This document shows, piece after piece, positions 46,594 to 55,040 of a DNA stretch of 64,000 bases (positions are counted from its first letter, which is position 1; each line of letters starts with the position of its first letter). The notes below the pieces were generated by a model that was not told where the DNA came from, did no database searches, and saw only the letters and a list, made by a program, of their open reading frames with translations. Origin of the DNA: Serratia proteamaculans_D (GTDB lineage: Bacteria > Pseudomonadota > Gammaproteobacteria > Enterobacterales > Enterobacteriaceae); the NCBI RefSeq assembly GCF_049959315.1, contig NZ_CP188201.1; one strand, 5' to 3'. Both the position numbers and the translations under genes were made by a program.

Positions 46594-47325
46594 ATGTTTA
46601 CCAGTCAAGAAGGCAAAAAAGTTCCTCAGGTCACCTTCCACACCCGTCAGGGCGACCAATGGATCGATGTGACTACCAACGACCTGTTTAAAGATAAAAC
46701 CGTCATCGTGTTTTCGCTGCCAGGTGCCTTTACTCCGACCTGCTCATCCAGCCACCTGCCGCGCTACAACGAACTGTCCAGCGTATTCAAGCAGCACGGC
46801 GTTGACAGCATCCTGTGCGTCTCGGTGAATGACACCTTCGTAATGAACGCCTGGAAAGCCGATCAGCATGCTGAAAACATCACCTTCGTGCCGGACGGCA
46901 ATGGTGAATTCACCAAAGGCATGAACATGCTGGTCGAGAAAGCCGATCTGGGTTTCGGCCCACGTTCATGGCGTTACTCGATGCTGGTGCGTAATGGCGT
47001 AGTAGAGAAAATGTTCGTCGAGCCCAACAAACCGGGCGACCCGTTTGAAGTGTCTGACGCCGACACCATGCTGAAATACCTGGCACCAGAATTCAAAGTG
47101 CAGGAGTCGGTTTCGCTGTTTACCAAGCCGGGCTGCCCGTTCTGCGCCAAAGCCAAACAAATGCTGCAGGATCGTGGCATCCAGTATGAAGAGATCGTAC
47201 TGGGTCAGGACGCGACTACCGTCAGCCTGCGCGCCGTCAGCGGCCGTGCCACGGTACCGCAGGTGTTCATCGGCGGCCGTCATATTGGCGGTAGCGATGA
47301 CCTGGAAACCTTCCTGTCAGCCTGA
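46594..47325 (+). CDS. Peroxiredoxin-5/glutaredoxin fusion (glutathione-dependent peroxidase)
   Basis: Hybrid enzyme of 243 residues. The N-terminal Prx5 domain (1-165) has the peroxidatic cysteine C50 in PGAFTPTCSSSHLP. A C-terminal glutaredoxin domain (172-243) has the active site C181-P-F-C184 and the GSH-binding TVPQVF segment. Such hybrids, known from Haemophilus and Vibrio, reduce peroxides with glutathione through their own Grx domain. Soluble; no signal peptide. It is divergent from oxyR across an OxyR operator, which makes peroxide induction very likely. A strong terminator follows. Confidence 0.93.
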   Translation: MFTSQEGKKVPQVTFHTRQGDQWIDVTTNDLFKDKTVIVFSLPGAFTPTCSSSHLPRYNELSSVFKQHGVDSILCVSVNDTFVMNAWKADQHAENITFVPDGNGEFTKGMNMLVEKADLGFGPRSWRYSMLVRNGVVEKMFVEPNKPGDPFEVSDADTMLKYLAPEFKVQESVSLFTKPGCPFCAKAKQMLQDRGIQYEEIVLGQDATTVSLRAVSGRATVPQVFIGGRHIGGSDDLETFLSA

Positions 47326-47359
47326 TTTATAAGTAATAACAAAGCCAACGTGAACTTTT

Positions 47360-47386
47360 GGCGGGCTCCGGCCCGCCCTTTTTTTA
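47360..47386 (+). terminator. Terminator between prx-grx and the flavoprotein gene
   Basis: GGCGGGC-TCCG-GCCCGCC followed by a T run (CTTTTTTT) 34 bp after the Prx-Grx stop. It separates the gene from the next one, which starts only 17 bp further on. Confidence 0.88.
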
Positions 47387-47402
47387 GCTTTCAGGAGCGG
47401 AT

Positions 47403-48851
47403 ATGAAACAGTTGAATGTTGACGTCGCCGTCATCGGTGGCGGCACCGCCGGTCTGGGCGCCTACCGCGCCGCCAAGCTTTCGACCCCCAGTGTAGTGAT
47501 GATTGAGGGCGGAGCCTACGGCACCACCTGTGCACGCGTTGGCTGCATGCCATCCAAGTTACTGATCGCCGCCGCCGAGGCGGTACATCAAATCGAGCGG
47601 GCGCCTGGCTTTGGCGTGTATCCCGCGGGCAAAACCACCATTAATGGTCGTGAAGTCATGGACCGCGTCAAACGCGAACGCGACCGCTTCGTCGGCTTTG
47701 TGCTGGAAGGTGTCGACGAGATCCCGGCGACCGACAAAATTAGCGGCTACGCCCGTTTTATCGACGACAACACCCTGCAGGTGGATGAACATACGCGTAT
47801 CGTGGCACAGCGCATTGTTATCGCCACCGGTTCCCGCCCAAGCTGGCCCGCGCCCTGGAATGCACTGGGTGACCGACTGATCGTCAATGACGACGTCTTC
47901 AACTGGGATGATTTACCGCAGTCGGTGGCGGTATTCGGGCCAGGTGTGATTGGCCTGGAGCTGGGTCAGGCACTGCATCGTCTCGGGGTTGAGACCAAAG
48001 TGTTTGGCGTTGGCGGCGCCGTCGGCCCACTGACTGACAGCGCGGTACGCAACTACGCCGCTAAAACCCTGGGCGAAGAGTTCTATCTTGATGCCGATGT
48101 GAAAGTGGAGATGATGCAGCGCGAAGGCGACAAAGTATTTATCCGCTATCAGGATTTACAGGGCAAACCGCAGGAGATCATGGTGGATTACGTACTGGCC
48201 GCCACCGGTCGCCGACCAAACGTCGATAATCTGGGCCTGGAGAATACCGGCCTGCAGCTGGATGCCCGAGGAGTGCCGCTGGCCGATCGCCTGACGATGC
48301 AAACCAGCGTGCCGCACATCTTTATCGCCGGTGACGCCAGCAACCAACTGCCGCTGCTGCATGAAGCCAGCGATCAGGCACGTATTGCCGGGAGCAACGC
48401 CGGCAGCTTCCCGGAAGTCACCCCAGGCCTGCGGCGCAGCGCGATCTCGGTAGTATTTTCCGATCCGCAGATTGCCATGGTCGGCTCTACCTTCCGTGAA
48501 CTGAGCGAGAAATTCAGCGCCTGTGGCTGTTTTGAAGTCGGTGAGGTGTCATTCGAAAACCAGGGGCGCTCGCGCGTGATGCTGCGCAATAAGGGCATCC
48601 TGCACGTCTACGGCGAACAGGGCACCGGGCGTTTCCTCGGCGCAGAGATGATGGGCCCGGAGGTTGAGCATATCGCCCACCTGCTGGCCTGGGCACACCA
48701 ACAGCAAATGACCATTAATCAGATGCTGGATATGCCGTTCTACCATCCGGTGATCGAAGAAGGCCTGCGCACCGCGCTGCGCGATCTGCAGGCCAAACTA
48801 AAACTGGGCGAGGCCGAAGCCGAACGCTGCCAGCGCTGCCCGGGCGAGTAA
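47403..48851 (+). CDS. Dihydrolipoamide dehydrogenase-like flavoprotein with C-terminal CxxC tail
   Basis: FAD disulfide reductase of 482 residues. FAD motif VIGGGTAGLGA at 10-20, redox pair C43/C48 (TTCARVGCMPSK), NAD(P) motif GPGVIGLELG near 180-190, second FAD motif IFIAGDA, and the acid-base pair H448/E453 in FYHPVIEE. It is more distant from E. coli Lpd than an ortholog would be, and no lipoyl enzyme lies nearby. The last residues (ERCQRCPGE) carry an extra C476-x-x-C479 pair, like the mobile tails of mercuric or high-Mr thioredoxin reductases. It follows the Prx-Grx gene in the same direction; a terminator between them means it relies on readthrough or a promoter within the short gap or the hairpin region. 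Substrate unknown. Confidence 0.85.
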   Translation: MKQLNVDVAVIGGGTAGLGAYRAAKLSTPSVVMIEGGAYGTTCARVGCMPSKLLIAAAEAVHQIERAPGFGVYPAGKTTINGREVMDRVKRERDRFVGFVLEGVDEIPATDKISGYARFIDDNTLQVDEHTRIVAQRIVIATGSRPSWPAPWNALGDRLIVNDDVFNWDDLPQSVAVFGPGVIGLELGQALHRLGVETKVFGVGGAVGPLTDSAVRNYAAKTLGEEFYLDADVKVEMMQREGDKVFIRYQDLQGKPQEIMVDYVLAATGRRPNVDNLGLENTGLQLDARGVPLADRLTMQTSVPHIFIAGDASNQLPLLHEASDQARIAGSNAGSFPEVTPGLRRSAISVVFSDPQIAMVGSTFRELSEKFSACGCFEVGEVSFENQGRSRVMLRNKGILHVYGEQGTGRFLGAEMMGPEVEHIAHLLAWAHQQQMTINQMLDMPFYHPVIEEGLRTALRDLQAKLKLGEAEAERCQRCPGE

Positions 48852-48865
48852 TCTTTCTAAAAACA

Positions 48866-48898
48866 AAGGGCGCAGTTCATAAGCAGAACTGCGCCCTT
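48866..48898. terminator. Bidirectional terminator between the flavoprotein gene and argH
   Basis: AAGGGCGCAGTTC pairs with GAACTGCGCCCTT (13-bp stem). A run of A residues on its left serves as the T tract for argH on the minus strand. Confidence 0.85.
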
Positions 48899-48915
48899 GA
48901 CACTGAGTAACCTAG

Positions 48916-50289
48916 TTAAGCCAAGCGCTGTTTCGCTGCGGCGATGGCGCTGGCGACCTGCTGAGGAGAAACGCCGCCTTTGGCTGAACGCTTATCCAGG
49001 CAAGACTGCAGTGCCAGGATCGGGTACACATCGTCGCCAATCACTGCGCTGAATTTCTGCAAATCAGTCAACGGCAGGGCCTCCAGCGCCTTGCCCTGAC
49101 GAATGGCTTCCACTACCGCTTCACCGACGATATGGTGCGCCTCACGGAATGGCACGCCTTTGGCGACCAGATAGTCCGCCAGTTCGGTCGAGTTGGCGTA
49201 ACCCTGCTCCGCCGCTTCTTTACAACGCGGACGTTTCACCTGGATGCCATCCAGCACCAACGCAGCCATCTGCAAGCAATCCATCCAGGTATCAAGCGCG
49301 TCGAACAGCCCTTCCTTGTCTTCCTGCATGTCTTTGTTATATGCCAACGGCAGACCTTTCAAGGTCATCATCATGCCGGTCAATGCACCCTGCACGCGGC
49401 CACATTTACCACGGATCAGCTCCAGCGCATCCGGATTTTTCTTCTGTGGCATCAGCGATGAGCCGGAAGTCACGCGGTCAGACAGATCGACAAAGGCCGC
49501 TTCACCGCTGTTGAAGAAAATCAGGTCTTCGGCAAAGCGCGACAGGTGCACCATGCTGATAGAAGCATTGGATAACAGCTCCAGCACGTGGTCGCGGTCG
49601 GAAACGCTGTCGAGACTATTACGGGTGGCCGAAGCAAAGCCCAGCCAACCGGCCAGTTGTTCACGGTCGATCGGATAGGCGGTACCGGCCAGCGCACCGC
49701 TGCCCAGCGGGCTGACGTCCAGGCGCTTCAGCGTGTCCTGCAAACGGCTTTCGTCACGCGCCAGCATTTCCACATAGGCCAAACACCAGTGGGCAAAAGT
49801 CACCGGCTGCGCACGCTGCAGGTGGGTATAGCCCGGCATCACTGCGTCCTGATTGGCTTCGGCGGTTTCCACCAGCGCCTGTTGCAATTGCACAATGGCC
49901 TGATGCAAATCGCCAATCTGCTGTTTACACCACAATTTCAAATCGGTCGCGACTTGATCGTTACGGCTACGGCCGGTGTGCAATTTTTTGCCCAGATCGC
50001 CGACTTGGTCGATCAGCTTCTGCTCCACCCAGCTATGAATATCTTCTGCATCGCTGCTGACAATCGCCTGCGGATCGGCCTGCACTTCCGCCAACAACCC
50101 GTTTAACGCCTGCTCAAGCTGCTGCTGCTCGGTGGCCGTCAATACGTTGACGGTGACCAGCGCTTTCGACCAGGCCACAGAACCCACAATGTCCTGTTCC
50201 GCCAGGCGATAATCGAAGCGCAGAGAATCGTTTAATTGCTTGAACCGCTGATCTGCCGCCTGACTGAACCGTCCGCCCCAAAGTGCCAT
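48916..50289 (-). CDS. argH: ArgH: argininosuccinate lyase
   Basis: Splits argininosuccinate to arginine and fumarate, the last step of arginine synthesis. It has 457 residues, as in E. coli. The fumarase/lyase superfamily signature GSSLMPQKKNPD, with the catalytic serine loop, is intact; SRNDQVATDLKLW and TAYPIDRE are also conserved. Start at 50289 (MALWGGRFSQ) follows GGAGCAAGG. Last gene of argCBGH, with a strong terminator after it. Confidence 0.97.
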   Translation of the reverse strand: MALWGGRFSQAADQRFKQLNDSLRFDYRLAEQDIVGSVAWSKALVTVNVLTATEQQQLEQALNGLLAEVQADPQAIVSSDAEDIHSWVEQKLIDQVGDLGKKLHTGRSRNDQVATDLKLWCKQQIGDLHQAIVQLQQALVETAEANQDAVMPGYTHLQRAQPVTFAHWCLAYVEMLARDESRLQDTLKRLDVSPLGSGALAGTAYPIDREQLAGWLGFASATRNSLDSVSDRDHVLELLSNASISMVHLSRFAEDLIFFNSGEAAFVDLSDRVTSGSSLMPQKKNPDALELIRGKCGRVQGALTGMMMTLKGLPLAYNKDMQEDKEGLFDALDTWMDCLQMAALVLDGIQVKRPRCKEAAEQGYANSTELADYLVAKGVPFREAHHIVGEAVVEAIRQGKALEALPLTDLQKFSAVIGDDVYPILALQSCLDKRSAKGGVSPQQVASAIAAAKQRLA

Positions 50290-50313
50290 ACCTTGCTCCT
50301 GATTTTTATGCGA

Positions 50314-50341
50314 ATAGGGGCGCAGCACGCTGCGCCCCTAT
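50314..50341. repeat. Strong hairpin in the argG-argH junction
   Basis: ATAGGGGCGCAG-CACG-CTGCGCCCCTAT: a perfect 12-bp stem in the 77-bp gap between argG and argH. It has no T run on the minus strand, so it may set message stability or partial termination within the operon. Confidence 0.7.
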
Positions 50342-50366
50342 CAAGTCACGCCGAATAATTAATAAG

Positions 50367-51587
50367 TTACTTGTTCTTTTTCTCGTTCAGCGCGCGAATG
50401 CGTGAAGAGAGTGAGAACAGACGGATAAAACCGCCCGCGTGGCTGTGATCGTAGACTTCGTCTTCGCCGAAAGTCGCGAACTCTTCGGAGTACAGGCTGT
50501 TGGCGGATTTCTTCTGAATCGCCGTCACCTGGCCTTTATACAGCTGCAACACCACTTCGCCGTTAACTTCTTCGGCCAGCGCTTCGGCGGAGGCCTGCAG
50601 TGAACGACGCAGCGGAGCAAACCAGCGGCCATCGTACACCACGTAAGACATTTCCAGGCCCAGTTGCTCACGCCATTTGAAGCTGTCGCGATCCAGCACC
50701 AGTTGTTCCACGCCACGCAGTGCCGCCACCATGATGGTGCCGCCCGGGGTTTCGTAGCAACCGCGGGATTTGATGCCTACCAGACGGTTTTCCACGATAT
50801 CAATACGGCCCACGCCATGCTTGGCACCCAGCACGTTCAGGGTTTCCAGACATTTATACGGGCTCAGCGCTTCACCATTAACCGCCACTACGCAGCCTTT
50901 CTCTACGGTGATGGTCACTTGCTCAGGCTGATCCGGCGCTTCCTGCGGATCTACAGTCCAGACCCAACAGTCTTTGTTCGGTGCGTTCCACGGGCTTTCC
51001 AGCACGCCGCCTTCGGTAGAGATGTGCCAGGCATTCTCGTCACGGCTATAGATTTTTTCCAGCGACGCAGTGGTCGGGATGTTGCGCTCTTTCAGGTAGT
51101 CCAGCAGCGCTTCACGGGAACGCAGGTTCCACTCACGCCAAGGGGCAACCACTTTCAGATGTGGGGCCAGTGCGGTATAGGTGGTTTCGAAACGCACCTG
51201 GTCATTACCTTTACCGGTTGCGCCGTGGCACAGCGCGTCAGCACCGACTTTCAGCGCCAGTTCAACCTGTGCTTTAGCGATAATCGGGCGTGCCATGGAG
51301 GTACCCAGCAGATAGCTGCCTTCATACAGGGCACCGGTCTGCAGTACCGGGTAAACGTAGTCGCGGATGAATTCTTCACGCAGATCAACCACGTGACACT
51401 CAGAGGCACCGGATTGCAGGGCTTTTTGCTCTACACCTTCCAGATCGCCGCGCTCCTGGCCGATATCCGCCACGAAGGCTACCACTTCGCAGCCGCCGTA
51501 GTTTTCTTTCAGCCAGGGAATGATGGCCGAAGTATCCAGACCGCCAGAGTACGCCAGAACGATTTTTTTGATGCCTTGGTTTTGCAT
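50367..51587 (-). CDS. argG: ArgG: argininosuccinate synthase
   Basis: ATP-dependent joining of citrulline and aspartate. It has 406 residues, the size of the widespread short form and clearly shorter than E. coli K-12 ArgG (about 447). The N-type ATP pyrophosphatase P-loop is AYSGGLDTSAI near residue 12. GHGATGKGNDQ-like motif is present as CHGATGKGNDQVRFE. Start at 51587 with AAGGAAAAG upstream. Its place between argB and argH makes an argCBGH operon, unlike E. coli where argG stands alone. Confidence 0.96.
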   Translation of the reverse strand: MQNQGIKKIVLAYSGGLDTSAIIPWLKENYGGCEVVAFVADIGQERGDLEGVEQKALQSGASECHVVDLREEFIRDYVYPVLQTGALYEGSYLLGTSMARPIIAKAQVELALKVGADALCHGATGKGNDQVRFETTYTALAPHLKVVAPWREWNLRSREALLDYLKERNIPTTASLEKIYSRDENAWHISTEGGVLESPWNAPNKDCWVWTVDPQEAPDQPEQVTITVEKGCVVAVNGEALSPYKCLETLNVLGAKHGVGRIDIVENRLVGIKSRGCYETPGGTIMVAALRGVEQLVLDRDSFKWREQLGLEMSYVVYDGRWFAPLRRSLQASAEALAEEVNGEVVLQLYKGQVTAIQKKSANSLYSEEFATFGEDEVYDHSHAGGFIRLFSLSSRIRALNEKKNK

Positions 51588-51612
51588 GGTCTTTTCCTTT
51601 TTAATTCTAAAT

Positions 51613-52386
51613 TTAAGCGAGGATCCGGGTGCCAATTGACACGCCGTTAAACAGTGCAGGAAGCTGATCGGCATGGCGCCAACTGGCGATATCTACCGGG
51701 CGACCGAGGGTGCGGGCCGCATCGAGCGCCGCATTCACCTTCACCACCATACCATCAGTGATGATGCCCTGGGCAATCAGTTGTTCCGCTTTTTGCGCCG
51801 TCATTTCTGCGATGCGTTGCCCTTTTCCATCGAGGATGCCACTGACATCCGACAGCAGGATCAAATCCGCACCCAGGGTGGCGGCCAGAGCCGTCGCCGC
51901 CTGATCGGCGTTCACATTCATTAACTGCCCATCGGCGGTGATACCGATGGAACTGATCACCGGCAGGTAACCGGCAGCCAGCAGGGTATTGAGCAGCAGC
52001 GGGGAGCCCGGTTGCGCATTGCCCACGTGGCCCAGCGCCGGATCCAGAGGGGTGACGGTGACGCTGCCACCGTCTGCCAGGCTCAGGCCAACCGCGTTAA
52101 TCTGGTGCTTGATGGCCCACGCCAGCAAGGTTTTGTTGGCGGTGCCGGCCAGCGCGCCGGTAATAATGTCAATCTGATCGGCCGGGGTCACCCGCAGGCC
52201 ATTCTTCTTCACCACCGGCAGGGAAAGCTTTTTCATCAGCTCATCCACCAGGCAACCACCGCCGTGGACGATCACCAACGGGCGCTGATGCTGCTGACGG
52301 TAGCTGTCCAGTGCGGTAAACAGACGCTCCAGCGCCTCTTCACTGTCTAATAACACGCCACCTAACTTGATAATTAACGGGTTCAT
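51613..52386 (-). CDS. argB: ArgB: N-acetylglutamate kinase
   Basis: Phosphorylates N-acetylglutamate. The protein has 257 residues (E. coli 257-258). Amino acid kinase fold: IIKLGGVLLD at the N-terminus and VIVHGGG substrate loop, with LLLSDVSGILDGKG for ATP binding. Start at 52386 (MNPLIIKLGG). It sits 29 bp after argC and 25 bp before argG. Confidence 0.96.
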   Translation of the reverse strand: MNPLIIKLGGVLLDSEEALERLFTALDSYRQQHQRPLVIVHGGGCLVDELMKKLSLPVVKKNGLRVTPADQIDIITGALAGTANKTLLAWAIKHQINAVGLSLADGGSVTVTPLDPALGHVGNAQPGSPLLLNTLLAAGYLPVISSIGITADGQLMNVNADQAATALAATLGADLILLSDVSGILDGKGQRIAEMTAQKAEQLIAQGIITDGMVVKVNAALDAARTLGRPVDIASWRHADQLPALFNGVSIGTRILA

Positions 52387-52415
52387 CGCTGTATACATCC
52401 CACGCTGGTGATTTA

Positions 52416-53420
52416 TTAAAGTAATGACTGGGTTTCAGGGAACCCAAAACGGATATTCAGACATTGCACCGCCTGAGCGGCCGCGCCTTTCAACAGGTTG
52501 TCTTCCGCCGCCACGGCGATCAGGTGTTCACCCTGTACGGCAAAGGCGATGTCGCAGAACGGCAACCCGACGACGGACTTCAACGCCGGCACGCCCTGGT
52601 CGTACAGCCGCACCAGCGGTTTGTCGTCATAGGCGGCGTGATAAACGGCAGCCACATCCTGCGCGGTCACGCCGGCTTTCAGGCGACAGGTGATGGTTTC
52701 GAGAATACCACGCGGGAAGTTACCCAAATGTGGCGTGAAGATGACCGGCACGCCCAGATGCGCGACGATTTCCGGATGGTGACGGTGGTTGAAAATACCG
52801 TACGGCTGCAGGCTCACCTCACAGAAACTGGTGGTGACGCTGGCCTTGCGGCCCGCACCGCTGACGCCGCTGGTCGCGTTGATCACCGGCCATTGATCAA
52901 GGTTCAGCAACTCCTGGTCGATCAGCGGTTTCAGCGCCAACTGCGCCGCCGTCGGATAACAGCCCGGTACGGCGATCAGCTGTGCCTGTTTGATTTTGTC
53001 GCTCTGCCATTCCGCCAGGCCATACACCGCCTGCTCCAGCAGGTCGGCATGCTGATGTTCAAAACCGTAATATTGGCTGTAGAAGGCGGCATCTTTCACG
53101 CGGAACGCGCCGGACAGGTCAAACACCACGCAACCTGCGGCCAGGAATGCCGGCGCGATATCGTGGCTGACTTCGTGTGCCGTCGCCAGGAACACTACGT
53201 CGATCCCCACAGCGGCGCCGGCTACGTCAACCAGCGGCTGTAAGGGGAGATCGACAATGCCTTTTAACTGGGGGTGCAAATCGGAAAGCAATTTTCCTGC
53301 ATCTGCACTTTGCGCTGAAACCGCTAAAGCGGTTATGTTCATGTGTGGGTGACGATTAAGGTACGCCGTGAGCTCTGCTCCGGCATAACCGCTGGCACCG
53401 ACAATCAGCGTATTCAACAT
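52416..53420 (-). CDS. argC: ArgC: N-acetyl-gamma-glutamyl-phosphate reductase
   Basis: NADPH-dependent reduction of N-acetylglutamyl phosphate. It has 334 residues, as in E. coli. Nucleotide motif VGASGYAGAELTAYL; the catalytic cysteine is in VPGCYPTAAQLALKPL. First gene of argCBGH, divergent from argE across paired ARG boxes. Start at 53420 (MLNTLIVGAS). Confidence 0.97.
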   Translation of the reverse strand: MLNTLIVGASGYAGAELTAYLNRHPHMNITALAVSAQSADAGKLLSDLHPQLKGIVDLPLQPLVDVAGAAVGIDVVFLATAHEVSHDIAPAFLAAGCVVFDLSGAFRVKDAAFYSQYYGFEHQHADLLEQAVYGLAEWQSDKIKQAQLIAVPGCYPTAAQLALKPLIDQELLNLDQWPVINATSGVSGAGRKASVTTSFCEVSLQPYGIFNHRHHPEIVAHLGVPVIFTPHLGNFPRGILETITCRLKAGVTAQDVAAVYHAAYDDKPLVRLYDQGVPALKSVVGLPFCDIAFAVQGEHLIAVAAEDNLLKGAAAQAVQCLNIRFGFPETQSLL

Positions 53421-53566
53421 GGGGCCTTTCACCTTCTAGACTTGCGTTTGGTCGTATTCGACTCAGGTTTCCAGGCTCACCAGCGTTGTTTTGCCGTTCA
53501 CCCACGAGGTCGAGCGTTGATGTTTTTATAATCATCCGGGAATCGGGTTCCCTTACGCTCCAGCTT

Positions 53567-53605
53567 ATTGTATTTTTATTCACAATAAATGCATGAATAT
53601 TGATA
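53567..53605. promoter_or_regulatory. Paired ARG boxes (ArgR operator) between argC and argE
   Basis: Two 18-bp boxes, 53567-53584 (ATTGTATTTTTATTCACA) and 53588-53605, are separated by 3 bp, the usual ArgR hexamer layout. The minus-strand sequence around them closely follows the E. coli argE-argCBH control region from memory (TATCAATATTCATGCA and GTGAATAAAAATAC). Confidence 0.88.
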
Positions 53606-53630
53606 CCAACCTAACCAAAGGCTGTCAACA

Positions 53631-54782
53631 GTGAAGATGAAATTACCTCCATTTATTGAGCTGTACCGGGCGTTGATCGCCACTCCGTCGATCAGCGCCA
53701 CCGATGGCGCCCTCGATCAGAGTAATGAAGCGTTAATCAACTTGCTGGCCGGCTGGTTTGCCGATTTGGGTTTTCGCGTCGACGTGCAGCCGGTGCCGGA
53801 TAGCCGCAACAAATTCAACCTGCTGGCCAGTATCGGTGAAGGCAGCGGCGGCCTGCTGCTGGCGGGCCACACCGACACCGTGCCTTATGATGAAGGCCGC
53901 TGGACGCGCGACCCTTTCACCCTGACCGAACACGACAATAAGCTGTACGGGCTGGGCACTGCCGATATGAAAGGCTTCTTTGCCTTTATTCTGGATGCGG
54001 TGCGCGACATCGACGCCAGCCAACTGACCAAGCCTTTATACATTCTGGCCACCGCAGATGAAGAAACGACGATGGCCGGCGCACGTTATTTTGCCGCCTC
54101 GACCAGCATCCGTCCGGACTTCGCCATTATCGGTGAACCGACTTCGCTGCAACCGGTACGCGCACACAAAGGCCACATAGCCAACGCCATTCGCATTGTC
54201 GGCCAATCGGGCCACTCGAGCGACCCGGCGCGCGGCGTGAACGCCATCGACCTGATGCATGAAACCATCGGCCGCCTGATGGAGCTGCGCAAAACGCTGC
54301 AAGAGCGCTTTAACAACCCGGCCTTTGCCGTGCCCTACCCGACCATGAACTTCGGTCATATCAGCGGGGGCGATGCGGCCAACCGTATCTGCGCCTGCTG
54401 CGAGCTGCATCTGGATATCCGTCCGTTGCCGGGCATGACGCTCGAAAACATCAACGAACTGATGCAGCAAACGCTGGAGCCAGTCAGCCAGCGCTGGCCG
54501 GGCCGCCTGAGCATTGAGGAGCTACATGCCTCGGTACCGGGTTATGAGTGCCCGACCGATCACCATATGGTGGCGGTGATTGAGAAACTGCTGGGCACCC
54601 GCACGCAGGTGGTCAACTATTGCACTGAGGCCCCGTTCGTCCAGCAGGTCTGCCCGACGCTGGTGTTGGGTCCCGGCTCTATCGACCAGGCACATCAACC
54701 GGACGAATACATAGATACCGGCTTTATCGAACCGACACGCAAGCTGCTGGGTCAGTTGGTCAGCCACTTCTGTCGCCAATAA
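53631..54782 (+). CDS. argE: ArgE: acetylornithine deacetylase (GTG start)
   Basis: Metal-dependent removal of acetate from N-acetylornithine. It has 383 residues, as in E. coli. M20 peptidase family: metal ligands in GHTDTVP, LGTADMKG, DEETTMAG and EPTSL, with the C-terminal histidine in AHQPDEY. The GTG at 53631 gives a protein that aligns end to end with E. coli, which also starts with GTG; an AAAGG site precedes it. It is divergent from argC and under the shared ARG boxes. Confidence 0.96.
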   Translation: MKMKLPPFIELYRALIATPSISATDGALDQSNEALINLLAGWFADLGFRVDVQPVPDSRNKFNLLASIGEGSGGLLLAGHTDTVPYDEGRWTRDPFTLTEHDNKLYGLGTADMKGFFAFILDAVRDIDASQLTKPLYILATADEETTMAGARYFAASTSIRPDFAIIGEPTSLQPVRAHKGHIANAIRIVGQSGHSSDPARGVNAIDLMHETIGRLMELRKTLQERFNNPAFAVPYPTMNFGHISGGDAANRICACCELHLDIRPLPGMTLENINELMQQTLEPVSQRWPGRLSIEELHASVPGYECPTDHHMVAVIEKLLGTRTQVVNYCTEAPFVQQVCPTLVLGPGSIDQAHQPDEYIDTGFIEPTRKLLGQLVSHFCRQ

Positions 54783-55040
54783 ACCGGATACACGGTAGGG
54801 TTAATGACTTATCATCTCCCCACCTATTAAGAAGTAGCAAAACAATGAAATAAGCCAGACTGATAACCGGCGCACCGTAATTAAATTTCAGAAAATGCGC
54901 CGATTTTGATGTTTTTTTGCTAAAAATAGTGTCAATTGACCATTGGACAGGAACGTGGCGAGAGGAAACAGGTGCAGTTTGCCTGACACGTGAAATTTAC
55001 TTACAAGATAAAAATCATACAGAACTGGGTCAGGGGTTAT
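54783..55040 (+). other. Intergenic region upstream of ppc
   Basis: 258 bp with no gene. No clear argE terminator was found. An AT-rich stretch (about 54885-54935) probably holds the ppc promoter, but no hexamer pair with normal spacing was convincing. The ppc site CAGGGG precedes the start. Confidence 0.35.

Noticed and set aside
52464..53243. 259-codon frame antisense to argC
   Set aside because: Shadow of argC with no family match or start signal.
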